A stretch of 64,000 nt of DNA from Ensifer adhaerens (GCF_020035535.1 NZ_CP083349.1:1674001-1738000); one strand, 5' to 3'; positions 1 to 13,020 are shown, counted from the stretch's first letter. The notes: generated by a model from the letters alone, not told the origin. Numbers and translations: made by a program.

Positions 1-129
1 TTGGGTTATCCTCAACCGGAGAAGAAAGCAAAGGCAGAATTGCCGCAGTGGTGTCGGCTGCGTCTTTTGGTCATGCGACAAAAATGTGTTTCAGCGCGAC
101 ACCGCCCTCTTGCCAAGCTCCCGCCTTCG

Positions 130-303
130 CCGTTATCTGGAGACGATCTTGTTGGGAGAAGCCGGTTCAATCCGGTGCCGAAGGAGCAACCGCCCCGGAA
201 ACTCTCAGGCCAAAGGACCAGCAAGGTGCCGGTAGGACTCTGGAGAGAAGCGTTTTCACGCTCGCCGAAGGGATAACAATCTCAGGCAAAGGGACAGAGG
301 GGG
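130..303 (+). ncRNA. Tandem glycine riboswitch upstream of gcvT
   Basis: Two consecutive aptamer-like modules are visible, about 149-224 and 236-303. Each has the glycine aptamer hallmarks: a GGAGA-type 5' side, a variable hairpin (GCCGG..CCGG in the first, AGCG..CGCT in the second), a 'GCCGAAGG' segment, and a '(A)CTCAGGCAAAGGACA'-like 3' segment near 201-218 and 279-297. The modules are joined by a short linker, the usual architecture of the cooperative glycine riboswitch. It lies directly upstream of gcvT, so by family knowledge it should switch on glycine cleavage when glycine is abundant. I see no clear intrinsic terminator before the gcvT ribosome site at 361-365, so translational control is possible. 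Bases 1-129 hold nothing else I can support. Confidence 0.93.
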
Positions 304-371
304 CTCGAATCGACGGCGATTGACGCCGGAAGTGTGAGCCGGCGCGGGAGCGCCAGACCTGGAGGCCGGAT

Positions 372-1511
372 TTGGAAGACAATCCTCATTTGAAACATAC
401 GCCGCTGCATGCGCTGCACCTTTCGCTGGGCGCGCGCATGGTGCCCTTTGCCGGTTACGATATGCCGGTGCAGTACCCTGATGGCGTGATGAAGGAACAC
501 CAGCACACGCGTGTCGCCGCTGGCCTCTTCGATGTCTCGCACATGGGCCAGGTCATCGTCCGGCCGAAGTCCGGCAAGATCGAGGACGCGGCTCTGGCGC
601 TCGAAAAGCTGGTGCCGGTGGACGTGCTGGGCCTCGCTGAAGGACGCCAGCGCTACGGCCTCTTCACCAATACCGAAGGCGGAATCCTCGACGACCTGAT
701 GATCACCAATCGCGGTGATCATCTCTTTCTCGTCGTCAACGCCGCCTGCAAGGACGCCGACTTCGAGCTTCTGAAAAAGGGCCTTTCCGACACCTGCGAG
801 GTCACGCTGCTCGACGATCGCGCGCTGATCGCGCTTCAGGGGCCGCATGCTGAGGCCGTACTCGGTGAACTCTGGGCCGATGTCTCGGCCATGCGTTTCA
901 TGGACGTCGCCGAGGCCGACCTGCACGACGTGACCTGCATTATCGCGCGCTCGGGCTATACCGGCGAAGACGGCTTCGAGATTTCCATCCCCGTTGCCTC
1001 CGCCGTTGATGTGACACAGCGCCTGCTGGAGCATCCGGATGTGAAGCCGATCGGCCTCGGCGCCCGCGATTCGCTGCGTCTGGAAGCCGGACTTTGTCTC
1101 TATGGCAACGATATTGACACCAGCACGACCCCCGTCGAAGCCGGGCTCGAATGGGCCATGCAGAAGGCGCGCCGCGCCGGTGGCGCCCGTGAAGGCGGCT
1201 TCCCCGGTGCCGACCGTATCCTCGGCCAGTTCGCCGATGGCGCTTCGCGTCGTCGCGTCGGGCTAAAGCCCGAGGGACGCGCGCCCGTTCGCGGTGGGGC
1301 AAATCTCTTTGCCGATGCCGAGGGCAAGACTCCGGTCGGCCAGGTGACGTCGGGCGGTTTCGGTCCTTCCGTCGATGGTCCTGTCGCCATGGGCTACGTC
1401 GCCGCCGGCCACATCGAAAACGGCACCACCCTTTTTGCGGAAGTGCGCGGCAAGTACCTGCCTGTCGTCGTCGCCGCCCTGCCCTTTGTCAAACAAACCT
1501 ACAAACGCTGA
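372..1511 (+). CDS. gcvT: Glycine cleavage system T protein (aminomethyltransferase)
   Basis: The 379-residue protein is the tetrahydrofolate-dependent aminomethyltransferase of the cytosolic glycine cleavage system. It takes the aminomethyl group from lipoyl-GcvH and forms methylene-THF and ammonia. The N-terminus ([23 protein letters not shown]) and '[10 protein letters not shown]' are typical of GcvT, and the family's usual '[11 protein letters not shown]' and '[14 protein letters not shown]' segments lie near residues 195-245. The start is a TTG with GGAGG at 361-365, six bases upstream; starting at the next ATG would delete conserved sequence. It is the first gene of gcvT-gcvH-gcvP, 16 bases before gcvH, and lies under the glycine riboswitch. 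Confidence 0.97.
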   Translation: MEDNPHLKHTPLHALHLSLGARMVPFAGYDMPVQYPDGVMKEHQHTRVAAGLFDVSHMGQVIVRPKSGKIEDAALALEKLVPVDVLGLAEGRQRYGLFTNTEGGILDDLMITNRGDHLFLVVNAACKDADFELLKKGLSDTCEVTLLDDRALIALQGPHAEAVLGELWADVSAMRFMDVAEADLHDVTCIIARSGYTGEDGFEISIPVASAVDVTQRLLEHPDVKPIGLGARDSLRLEAGLCLYGNDIDTSTTPVEAGLEWAMQKARRAGGAREGGFPGADRILGQFADGASRRRVGLKPEGRAPVRGGANLFADAEGKTPVGQVTSGGFGPSVDGPVAMGYVAAGHIENGTTLFAEVRGKYLPVVVAALPFVKQTYKR

Positions 1512-1527
1512 TCAGGAGAGAGCGCAA

Positions 1528-1889
1528 ATGTTGAAGTTCACCGACGAACACGAGTGGCTGAAGGTCGAAGCTGGCGTAGCAACGGTCGGCATCACCGAAC
1601 ATGCCGCCGGCCAGCTCGGCGACCTCGTCTTCGTGGAACTACCGGAAACCGGCTCCACGTTCGCCAAGGGCGATACTGCCGCGACCGTCGAGTCCGTCAA
1701 GGCGGCATCCGACGTCTATTGTCCGCTTGATGGCGAAATCGTCGAAGTGAACCAGGCGATCGTCGACGATCCGTCGCTCGTCAACAGCGATCCGCAGGGC
1801 GCTGCCTGGTTCTTCAAGCTGAAGCTCGCCGATCCGAACGCGGCCGACGCCCTTCTCGACGAAGCGGCCTACAAGGAGCTCGTCGCCTG

Positions 1890-1890
<1 letters not shown>
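1528..1890 (+). CDS. gcvH: Glycine cleavage system H protein (lipoyl carrier)
   Basis: This 120-residue protein is the lipoylated shuttle that carries the aminomethyl intermediate from GcvP to GcvT and is re-oxidised by a lipoamide dehydrogenase encoded elsewhere. The lipoyl attachment site is the lysine of '[11 protein letters not shown]' (Lys58), in the usual position. The start is the ATG after 'CAGGAGAGAGCGCAA', which has a good ribosome site; an upstream in-frame extension would run into gcvT. Its stop overlaps the gcvP start by one base (TGATG), indicating translational coupling. Confidence 0.97.
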
Positions 1891-4754
<2,864 letters not shown>

Positions 4755-4763
4755 CGTCTAAAG

Positions 4764-4794
4764 AACCGGCGGGGCGCCCGCTCCGCCGGTTTTC
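4764..4794 (+). terminator. Intrinsic terminator after gcvP
   Basis: The sequence AACCGGCGG, a short GC-rich loop, then CCGCCGGTTTT forms a perfect stem ending in a short T run, ten bases after the gcvP stop. It separates gcvP from the convergent two-component genes. Confidence 0.8.
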
Positions 4795-4902
4795 CCCGGC
4801 GCTATTCCGCGGCCGTGGCAGCGTGCGTCCCGCGCCCATCTTCTCCAGAATCGTGTCAGAAGTTCGCGAAGATCTGTGCCGGCGTTTGCGCGATGCACAG
4901 AG

Positions 4903-5331
4903 CTACCGACGCGAGGTCATTCCGGGAGGCAGAATGGTGTTCTCGATCCAGAATCGCACGAAAGCCTCGGCAAAATGCCTGTAGCCGGCGACCGAAGCAG
5001 GCTTGGCCACATAGGCATTGGCGCCGGCCCGGTAACAATGGAGCACGTCGGTCGGATTGATGGATGAGGTCAGCACGATGATCGGGATCAGGACGGTCGC
5101 CTGTCCCCTGCGGATGCGCCGCAGAAGCTCGATGCCGTCGTTGCCGGGCAATTTGATGTCCAGGAGCACATAGTCGAAATGGGTTTGGGCAAGATGCTCG
5201 GTCGCGTTGTCTGCGTCTGCCGCCAACACCAGATCGATCGTTTCGTCGACCTGTGCGAAGGCACGCATAACGAAGCGCGCGTCGTGCGCGTCGTCCTCCA
5301 CCAAGAGCACTCGCTTTGGCGTCGAGGCCAC
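4903..5331 (-). CDS. Single-domain (Rcp1/CheY-like) response regulator
   Basis: A stand-alone receiver domain of 142 residues with no output domain. Landmarks are 'VLLVEDDAHDARF' (acidic pocket), 'YVLLDIKLPGNDG' with phosphoacceptor Asp58, 'IIVLTSS' and 'AYVAKP' with the conserved Lys. The long beta-alpha spacing and 'LLDIKLPGNDGIELLRRIR' resemble the Rcp1 class that partners phytochrome-type kinases. An in-frame start at 5412 would overlap the kinase gene by 71 bases. I prefer the GTG at 5331, which has AGGA eight bases upstream and begins just after the kinase stop at 5342. It is probably phosphorylated by the upstream kinase; the downstream target is unknown. Confidence 0.9.
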   Translation of the reverse strand: MASTPKRVLLVEDDAHDARFVMRAFAQVDETIDLVLAADADNATEHLAQTHFDYVLLDIKLPGNDGIELLRRIRRGQATVLIPIIVLTSSINPTDVLHCYRAGANAYVAKPASVAGYRHFAEAFVRFWIENTILPPGMTSRR

Positions 5332-5341
5332 CTGTTTCGTC

Positions 5342-6847
5342 CTAGTTCGCCTTCCGTAGCCGCCTCGGAAGAAGCACGATGAAACGTGCGCCTTCGCGGA
5401 AGGTCGTGTCAAGTCGGATCGAGCCTTCGTGACTTTCAGCTATGCGTTTGGCCAGTGCGAGGCCGATGCCGGTACCGCCATAGACAGTCTCGTCCTTGTG
5501 CAGCCGTTGGAACACTTCGAAGATCCGGGCTGAAAAGCGCGGATCGATGCCGATGCCGTTGTCTTCGACCACGAACTCGACGATCTGATCGACGAGGCCG
5601 CCTTGAATGCGGATCACCGGTTGGCGGTCGGCGTACCGATACTTGATCGCATTGCCGATCAGGTTCTGAACCAGGCGGCGGAGAAGCTCCGGGTCGCCTT
5701 CCAGCTGCGGCAGGTCGCCAACCTCGAAGGTTGCCTGTGCTTCCTGTGCGTCGCCGGCAAGAATGGTCAGCGTCTCGGCAACGATGTCCGCGAGCCGCAC
5801 CTCCGTCCAATGGCTGATCCGGTGCGCGATCTGCGCATAGTCGAGCAGGCTGTCGATTACCCGGTTCATGCGCCGGACGCTGTCACGCAGATGGCGCGCA
5901 TTCTCGGCAAGTTCGATCTGGTTTCCTGCAGCGAGATCGTCTTCGATCATTTCAGAAAACATGGAGATGTGTCGGAGCGGCGCCTTGAGGTCATGGGACA
6001 CCGTCGCAGTGAACTGGTCGAGCGCTTCGTTCTTGTGCTCCAATTCCTGCCGTTGGCGCTCGAGCGTGAGTTCCGCGCGCTTGAGGTCGGTGACATCGAC
6101 ACGCGCAACGACGGTGTTGCCGTCCTTCGCCTTGATGTTCTCCACGCGCAGCCAGCGATCATCAGCATAGCGATAGATTTTGGGCCGACCGTCGGGATGG
6201 CGGAAATCGTGCAGGCGTGAAGCGATCCATTCGTCGCCCTCGCGGGTGCCCGGCAAGGCATCGGGATAGTGACCACCCTGTCGCGCCAGAAGCATGATTT
6301 CTTCGGCGGTGATGCCAGGCTCCAGCGCTGCACCTGCCGGCCCGCAGATCACCTGATAGGCCCTGTTGTGGACGATCAGCCGCTCTTGCCGATCAAATAT
6401 GGCAAAGCCTTCAGGCATGGCTTCCAGCGCCGCGTTGAGCATCTCGGACGCTTTCTGACGCTCGCCTACCGCCTCCGTGAGATCCGAAACATCGCGGATG
6501 ATGCCGATGAGCGCCAGTTCCTCCCCCTGCTCGTCGAGCAGCGGCGTGGTGCGGAGGTGGCCGGAAAATGTAGATCCGTCGCGCCTGGCATAGAGATAGT
6601 TCGACGTCTGGGCGGCGGTTTCGTCGACGCGCGCTGCGCGGTTCCGCAGGCGCTTTTCATATTCAGCGTCGTTGGCATAGATCAGCCGCACCGAGCGGTC
6701 GATGAATTCTTCCGGAGAATAGCCGAACTGACGAAGGGCGGCGTTGTTTGCGGAGCGGATGATGCGCTCGGCATCGATGATGATCACAGGGTCGGGAAAT
6801 GTCTCGTAGAGCGCCTTGAAGACGAGATCCTCATTGAACGCCGCCAT
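5342..6847 (-). CDS. PAS-PAS sensor histidine kinase
   Basis: A soluble 501-residue kinase with no membrane segment. Two PAS domains (about 5-125 and 135-262) precede a HisKA domain with 'TVSHDLKAPLRHI' (phospho-His285). The HATPase domain shows N box 'NLIGNAIKY', G1 'DNGIGID' and G2 'GGTGIGLALAKRI'. The 'KAPLRHISMFSEMI' segment and the pairing with a small Rcp1-like regulator are typical of phytochrome-associated kinases, but there is no GAF/PHY chromophore module, so the input is probably a cytosolic PAS ligand or redox state (inference). The start is the ATG at 6847 with GGGGAT upstream; a TTG two codons earlier is possible. Ten bases separate it from the regulator, so they are one operon. 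Confidence 0.92.
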   Translation of the reverse strand: MAAFNEDLVFKALYETFPDPVIIIDAERIIRSANNAALRQFGYSPEEFIDRSVRLIYANDAEYEKRLRNRAARVDETAAQTSNYLYARRDGSTFSGHLRTTPLLDEQGEELALIGIIRDVSDLTEAVGERQKASEMLNAALEAMPEGFAIFDRQERLIVHNRAYQVICGPAGAALEPGITAEEIMLLARQGGHYPDALPGTREGDEWIASRLHDFRHPDGRPKIYRYADDRWLRVENIKAKDGNTVVARVDVTDLKRAELTLERQRQELEHKNEALDQFTATVSHDLKAPLRHISMFSEMIEDDLAAGNQIELAENARHLRDSVRRMNRVIDSLLDYAQIAHRISHWTEVRLADIVAETLTILAGDAQEAQATFEVGDLPQLEGDPELLRRLVQNLIGNAIKYRYADRQPVIRIQGGLVDQIVEFVVEDNGIGIDPRFSARIFEVFQRLHKDETVYGGTGIGLALAKRIAESHEGSIRLDTTFREGARFIVLLPRRLRKAN

Positions 6848-6885
6848 ACGCAATCCCCTGTTCCATGTTCACGCATCACAGCAGA

Positions 6886-6910
6886 AAAATGGCCCGGCGA
6901 AAACCGGGCC
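6886..6910 (-). terminator. Intrinsic terminator of the suf operon
   Basis: Read on the minus strand, GGCCCGG-TTTTCG-CCGGGCC is followed by ATTTTT, about 30 bases past the sufA stop. It sits in the 93-base gap before the downstream kinase gene on the same strand and should end the suf transcript. Confidence 0.85.
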
Positions 6911-6940
6911 AACCTATCCGTTTGAAGGAATGGAGGAAAC

Positions 6941-7333
6941 TTAGTTGGCGCGCACCACCGCATCGCCCTGAGCGGCGAGAGCCGCGAGGTCGGCGGGCTT
7001 CAGTTCCACCGATTCGCCGCAGCCGCACGCGGACGTCTGGTTCGGATTGTGGAAGGTGAATCCGGAACGAAGCGTCGTGACTTCAAAATCCATCTGCGTG
7101 CCAAGCAGGTAGAGCACGGCCTCCGGCGCGACCCAGACGCTGGCGCCCTGATGTTCGATCAGGTCGTCCTTGGGGTTGGGCTCAGTCACCAGGTCGACGG
7201 CATATTCCATGCCGGCGCAGCCGCCCTTCTTGATGCCGACGCGAATGCCCTTGGCATCGGCACCGGCGCCTTCCACGATCGAACGGACGCGATCAGCGGC
7301 AGCATCGGTCAGGCTCATTACGGCAAAGCCCAT
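6941..7333 (-). CDS. sufA: A-type Fe-S cluster carrier SufA
   Basis: A 130-residue HesB/IscA-family carrier that takes clusters from the SufBCD scaffold and delivers them to apo-proteins in the cytosol. The three conserved cysteines are visible in 'GGCAGMEY' and 'SACGCGES'. It is the last gene of the seven-gene suf operon, 98 bases after sufT, and is followed by a strong terminator. An internal Met (MSLTDAAADRV) could also start the protein, but the longer form begins after a good 'AAGGAGAATGAGCCC' leader. Confidence 0.95.
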   Translation of the reverse strand: MGFAVMSLTDAAADRVRSIVEGAGADAKGIRVGIKKGGCAGMEYAVDLVTEPNPKDDLIEHQGASVWVAPEAVLYLLGTQMDFEVTTLRSGFTFHNPNQTSACGCGESVELKPADLAALAAQGDAVVRAN

Positions 7334-7431
7334 GGGCTCATTCTCCTTGTCGTCACCGGGGTAAAGGCCCGGCGCCTTACAGAATCAAATGTAGTATCCG
7401 TGCCTTAACGGATCAATATGCAGGTCCCGGC

Positions 7432-7812
7432 TCAGTACCAGCCGACCGCGACTTGCGCTTCTTCGGACATGCGGTCCGGCGTCCACGGCGGATCGAAGGT
7501 CATGGCGACTTCAACGCCCGATACGCCTTCGACGGCGCCGACGGCATTCTCGACCCACCCCGGCATTTCGCCAGCCACCGGGCAACCCGGCGCGGTCAGC
7601 GTCATGTCGATCTTGACCATCCGGTCGTCTTCGATGTCGATCTTGTAGATGAGACCAAGTTCGAAGATGTCGGCCGGAATTTCCGGATCGTAGACGGTCT
7701 TCAGCGCGGCGATGATGTCGTCGCTGAGCCGCGCCAGTTCCTCGGCCGGGATTTCCGAATGCACGATGCCTTCGCGAACATCGACCTTTTCTTCCGTAGC
7801 ATCAAGGCTCAT
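7432..7812 (-). CDS. sufT: SufT / MIP18-type (DUF59) Fe-S maturation factor
   Basis: The 126-residue protein is a single DUF59 domain. Motifs are 'VYDPEIPADIFELGLIY', 'MTLTAPGCPVAGEMP' with the reactive cysteine, and 'VAMTFDPPWTPDRMS'. DUF59 proteins inside suf operons assist cluster maturation or transfer. A longer in-frame reading to 7884 exists, but the ATG at 7812 has AGGAGG six bases upstream, so I use it. It lies 83 bases after sufS and 98 bases before sufA. Confidence 0.93.
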   Translation of the reverse strand: MSLDATEEKVDVREGIVHSEIPAEELARLSDDIIAALKTVYDPEIPADIFELGLIYKIDIEDDRMVKIDMTLTAPGCPVAGEMPGWVENAVGAVEGVSGVEVAMTFDPPWTPDRMSEEAQVAVGWY

Positions 7813-7895
7813 ATCGGCCTCCTGGACTTTCTCTTTTGGTTCAGAAGATAAAAATAACTCTTTGAACCTTTTGCAGATTTTCAACTTTCAATTTC

Positions 7896-9137
7896 TCAGG
7901 CAAAGAACTTGCGTGCATGTTCCAGCGCATCCGCCAGCGCATCCACTTCGGCCCTGGTATTATAAAGCCCGAAAGACGCACGGCATGTGGAGGTAACGCC
8001 GAAGCGTTTCAAGAGCGGCTGGGCGCAATGCGTGCCGGCGCGAACGGCAACACCGGCGCGGTCGATCACCATTGAAACGTCGTGCGAATGGATGCCGGCG
8101 ATCTCGAAGGCAAAGATGCTGCCCTTGTCCGGCGCATCGCCGAAGACCCTCAGCGAATTGACCGCCGAAAGCCGCTCGCGCGCATATGCCGTCAGGTCCG
8201 CCTCATGCGCCTGGATCGCGGCGCGACCGAGCTTTTCCATGTAGTCGAGTGCGTAGCCGAGCCCGATCGCCTGCACGATCGGCGGCGTGCCGGCCTCAAA
8301 ACGGTGCGGCGGATCGTTGTAGGTGACGGTATCCTCGGTCACCACCTCGATCATCTCACCGCCGCCGAGGAACGGCCGCATTTCCTTCAGTCGGTCCATT
8401 TTGCCATAGAGCACGCCGACGCCGGAGGGGCCGTAAAGCTTGTGGCCCGTCATCACGTACCAGTCGCAGTCGATGTCCTGGACATCGACCGGCATATGTA
8501 CCGCGCCCTGGCTGCCGTCGACCAGAACCGGGATGCCGCGCTCGCGGGCAATGCGGCAAATCTCCTTGACCGGAGCCACCGTGCCCAGCGCATTCGACAT
8601 ATGGGTGATGGCGATGAGCTTGGTGTGGTCCGTCAGGCACTTGACGAATTCTTCGACGTGCAGGGCGCCGTTGTCGTCGACCGGGATCCAGACCAGCTTG
8701 GCGCCCTGGCGCTCGCGGATGAAGTGCCAGGGGACGATATTGGAGTGGTGCTCCATGATCGACAGCACGATTTCGTCACCTTCGCCGAGCTTCGGCATGC
8801 CATAGCCATAGGCGACGGTGTTGATCGCTTCGGTCGAGGACTTGGTGAAGATGATGTTTTCGGCGGACGGGGCATTGAGGAAGCGGCGCACCTTCTCGCG
8901 CGCCGCCTCATAGGCTTCCGTCGCGGCATTCGACAGGAAATGCAGGCCGCGATGGACGTTGGCGTACTCGTTGGAATAGGCATGGGTCACCGCGTCGATC
9001 ACGACCTGCGGTTTCTGCGCCGATGCGCCGTTGTCGAGGTAGACAAGCGGCTTGCCGTAGACGGTTTTCGACAGGATCGGGAAATCCTTGCGGATCGCTT
9101 CGACGTCGTAGGCGGGCACCGGTACAGAGTGTTCCAT
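7896..9137 (-). CDS. sufS: Cysteine desulfurase SufS (class II)
   Basis: PLP enzyme of 413 residues that removes sulfur from cysteine and supplies persulfide to SufBCD. The PLP lysine is Lys233 in 'MTGHKLYGPSGVGVLYG' and the persulfide cysteine is Cys371 in 'RAGTHCAQPLLKRFG'. The short loop around the cysteine marks the SufS (group II) class, in contrast to the IscS-like enzyme at the head of the operon. The start at 9137 (MEHSVPVPAYD) fits the family; an extension to 9179 would add 14 atypical residues read from a repeat element. No sufE or sufU is present in the operon. Confidence 0.96.
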   Translation of the reverse strand: MEHSVPVPAYDVEAIRKDFPILSKTVYGKPLVYLDNGASAQKPQVVIDAVTHAYSNEYANVHRGLHFLSNAATEAYEAAREKVRRFLNAPSAENIIFTKSSTEAINTVAYGYGMPKLGEGDEIVLSIMEHHSNIVPWHFIRERQGAKLVWIPVDDNGALHVEEFVKCLTDHTKLIAITHMSNALGTVAPVKEICRIARERGIPVLVDGSQGAVHMPVDVQDIDCDWYVMTGHKLYGPSGVGVLYGKMDRLKEMRPFLGGGEMIEVVTEDTVTYNDPPHRFEAGTPPIVQAIGLGYALDYMEKLGRAAIQAHEADLTAYARERLSAVNSLRVFGDAPDKGSIFAFEIAGIHSHDVSMVIDRAGVAVRAGTHCAQPLLKRFGVTSTCRASFGLYNTRAEVDALADALEHARKFFA

Positions 9138-9156
9138 GTCTTTCAATCCAATTTCG

Positions 9157-9260
9157 CTACAGCGCCGCACGTCTTTCAAGGCGCACTAAGGTCGCTGCAA
9201 CATGTTGAACTGCTGCATAATTTTATCCTCAAATCGATGCCGATTTAAGGATTTATGCAG
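9157..9260. repeat. Two-hairpin dispersed intergenic repeat (copy 1)
   Basis: Module A (9157-9200, beginning CTACAGCGCCGC, with a diverged CGCTG end) is followed by module B (9213-9260, starting CTGCATAA and ending TTATGCAG, with an inner arm around ATCCTCAAATCG/CGATTTAAGGAT). The same two-module layout recurs at 22685-22787 and 49974-50076, with single modules at 54582-54623 and 56876-56918. It lies inside the suf operon between sufD and sufS and would fold as RNA in the transcript. It resembles Rhizobiaceae mosaic intergenic repeats; I could not check the family name. Confidence 0.75.
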
Positions 9261-9267
9261 GAGCCTA

Positions 9268-10545
9268 TCAGGCGTGCTTGTCCAGCCACGTCGAGATGAC
9301 GCCTTCCAGCGCTTCGACCAGCGGTTCGTCTTCGATCTCTTCGACAATCTCGGCCACGAAAGCGTTGACGAGCATGGCTCGCGCCTTGTTCTCCGGAACG
9401 CCGCGCGCCATCAGGTAGAAGAGCTGCGTGTGGTCGATATCGGCAACCGTCGCGCCGTGACCGCACTGAACGTCGTCGGCGAAGATTTCGAGCTCCGGCT
9501 TGGCCGAAAGATCGGCATCGTCGGAGAGCAGCAACGTATTGCACGCCATCTTTGCGTCGGTCTTCTGCGCGTCCTTGGCGACCAGGATCTTGCCCTGGAA
9601 GACACCCTTGGCGCGGTCGAAGACGACGTTACGGATGATCTCGGTCGAGGTCGTATGCGGCACGTTGTGGCCGAGCGTGAAGGTCACGTCGGTGTGGCTT
9701 TCGCCGCCGAGCAGGTTGATGCCGCGCAGCTTGAAATCCGCGCCCTCGCCGCTCGTCTTGCCGTGGATCTCCTGGCGCACCAGCTTGCCGCCGGCATTGA
9801 TCACGAAGAGATGCAGTTTGGCGTTCTTGCCAAGGTCGAAGCGAGTCTGGCCGAGATGGGTATCGGCTGCCCCCTGCTGCTGCAGGATGATCCAGATGAT
9901 GTCGGCACCTTCGGCAAGCGTCACGTCGCTGACCGAGGAGACGAAGCTCTCGGCATCGTTGGTCGACAGATGCCGCTCGATCACCGTTGCCTTGGTATTG
10001 GCACCGAAGGTCACCGGGAAGCGGGTATGCGCCTGGCCGAGGCTCTGCACCAGCTGGATTTCCAGCGGATCTTCGAGCGCTGTTTCAGCTGCCACTTCGA
10101 TTTCCAGACCGCCGCGAACGAGGCCGCCATTGATGCGGCCGATCGCGTCATCAAATCCGAGCACCGCGAGACCGGCTGCCGCCGAACCGTCGAGCAGGCT
10201 GTCGACGTAGGAACGGACAGTCAACCCCTCGGGAAGGCTGCCCTTGACCTCAGCCTGGCCGTTGCGGACGGAAAGCACGGTCGACCCCGGAACCAGCGCG
10301 TCAACGCGGTCGGCAAAAGCCGTCGGATCGGCAGCCGGGACCGCGCGCAGCAGCGTGCGGAGATCGGTATAGTGCCAGGATTCGACGCGACGGGTCGGCA
10401 GGCCGGCAGTGCGCAGTTCGTGCACCAGCGTGTCGCGAACCGAGAGCACCGAGCCATCGCCCGGCAGGTCACCGATCTGGTTGGTGTAGGCGTCGACGAG
10501 CGCCGTCTCGGCAGCGGTCATCTTGATTGCCTGTTGCATATTCAT
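9268..10545 (-). CDS. sufD: Fe-S assembly scaffold protein SufD
   Basis: A 425-residue SufBD-family protein, partner of SufB and SufC in the SufBC2D scaffold. It contains 'RVESWHYTDLR' near residue 55, typical of SufD/SufB N-termini. The C-terminal beta-helix core includes 'AKMACNTLLLSDDAD', 'VQCGHGATVADID' with the conserved Cys/His, and 'YLMARGVPENKARAMLVNAFVAE'. The start has AGGAG seven bases upstream. It follows sufC by 22 bases. Confidence 0.96.
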   Translation of the reverse strand: MNMQQAIKMTAAETALVDAYTNQIGDLPGDGSVLSVRDTLVHELRTAGLPTRRVESWHYTDLRTLLRAVPAADPTAFADRVDALVPGSTVLSVRNGQAEVKGSLPEGLTVRSYVDSLLDGSAAAGLAVLGFDDAIGRINGGLVRGGLEIEVAAETALEDPLEIQLVQSLGQAHTRFPVTFGANTKATVIERHLSTNDAESFVSSVSDVTLAEGADIIWIILQQQGAADTHLGQTRFDLGKNAKLHLFVINAGGKLVRQEIHGKTSGEGADFKLRGINLLGGESHTDVTFTLGHNVPHTTSTEIIRNVVFDRAKGVFQGKILVAKDAQKTDAKMACNTLLLSDDADLSAKPELEIFADDVQCGHGATVADIDHTQLFYLMARGVPENKARAMLVNAFVAEIVEEIEDEPLVEALEGVISTWLDKHA

Positions 10546-10567
10546 TCGAACACTCCTTCAACAGGCC

Positions 10568-11323
10568 CTAGGCTGCAGCTTCGATGATGTCAGCGTAGCC
10601 GTTGGCTTCGAGTTCGTGTGCAAGCGTCTTGTCGCCCGACTTGATGACCTGGCCCTTGTAGAGCACGTGCACGCTGTCCGGCACGATGTAGTCGAGCAGG
10701 CGCTGGTAGTGGGTGATGACGACGACGGCGCGATCGGGCGAACGCAGGGCGTTGACGCCATCGGCGACGATCTTCAGCGCGTCGATGTCGAGACCGGAGT
10801 CGGTTTCGTCGAGCACGCAAAGCTTCGGCTCCAGCAGCGACATCTGCAGGATTTCGGCGCGCTTCTTCTCACCGCCGGAGAAGCCGACGTTCAGCGGGCG
10901 ACGCAGCATTTCCGGAGCGATCTTGAGTTCGGCAGCGGCTTCCTTGACGCGGCGCATGAATTCCGGCGTCGTCAGTTCGTCTTCGCCGCGGTACTTGCGC
11001 TGCTCGTTCATCGCCACCTTCAGGAACTGCATGGTGGCAACGCCGGGGATTTCGACCGGATATTGGAAGGCAAGGAAAATGCCCTTGGCCGCACGCTCGG
11101 AAGCGTCGAGCTCCAGGATGCTCTCGCCGTTGTAGAGGATGTCGCCTTCGGTGACTTCGTAGTCTTCGCGGCCCGACAGGATGTAGGACAGCGTCGACTT
11201 GCCGGAGCCGTTCGGGCCCATGATGGCGGCCACTTCGCCGGCCTTCACGGTCAGGTTCAGGCCACGGATGATCTCGGTGCCGTCTTCGGCGATGCGGGCG
11301 TGCAGGTTCTTGATTTCAAGCAT
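10568..11323 (-). CDS. sufC: Fe-S assembly ATPase SufC
   Basis: ABC-type ATPase of 251 residues that drives the conformational change of the SufBCD scaffold. Walker A is 'GPNGSGKSTLS', the signature is 'GFSGGEKKRAEI', and the D/Walker B region is 'KLCVLDETDSGLDIDAL'; the last has Glu-Thr-Asp-Ser as usual for SufC. The start at 11323 (MLEIKNLHARI) has AGAGGA upstream; the in-frame extension to 11380 is not SufC-like. It lies 77 bases after sufB and 22 before sufD. Confidence 0.97.
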   Translation of the reverse strand: MLEIKNLHARIAEDGTEIIRGLNLTVKAGEVAAIMGPNGSGKSTLSYILSGREDYEVTEGDILYNGESILELDASERAAKGIFLAFQYPVEIPGVATMQFLKVAMNEQRKYRGEDELTTPEFMRRVKEAAAELKIAPEMLRRPLNVGFSGGEKKRAEILQMSLLEPKLCVLDETDSGLDIDALKIVADGVNALRSPDRAVVVITHYQRLLDYIVPDSVHVLYKGQVIKSGDKTLAHELEANGYADIIEAAA

Positions 11324-11400
11324 TTCTATCGTCCTCTTGGGAAACGAACGTCTGTTCGCGCGCAAGGCAATGCGCGCCATTCAATTACGGGTTCGGAGCC

Positions 11401-12870
<1,470 letters not shown>

Positions 12871-12978
12871 GTCGTTCTCCAATCTTGCCGGATCCAAGGT
12901 CCGGCAGCTTGTAAACACGATGCGCTCGGCGCACCGCTTATGTAATGGCTAAAAGGCGCTTTTCACCCTGTTTGCCAA

Positions 12979-12998
12979 GCGGAAAATTGCTTTTCCGC
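12979..12998 (-). other. Perfect hairpin in the sufS2-sufB spacer
   Basis: GCGGAAAA-TTGC-TTTTCCGC is an 8-bp perfect stem with a 4-base loop in the 150-base untranslated gap between the two suf genes. On the suf strand it has no T run after it, so it does not look like a terminator. It could be an RNA processing or stability element. No repeat copy was seen elsewhere. Confidence 0.45.
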
Positions 12999-13020
12999 AA
13001 TTTCATCCATTCGCTCCGCC

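Noticed and set aside
5332..5412. N-terminal extension of the response regulator
   Set aside because: It would overlap the kinase by 71 bases and adds sequence unlike a receiver; GTG at 5331 has a proper ribosome site.
8082..9248. 388-codon plus-strand frame
   Set aside because: Antisense to sufS; composition is that of a shadow.
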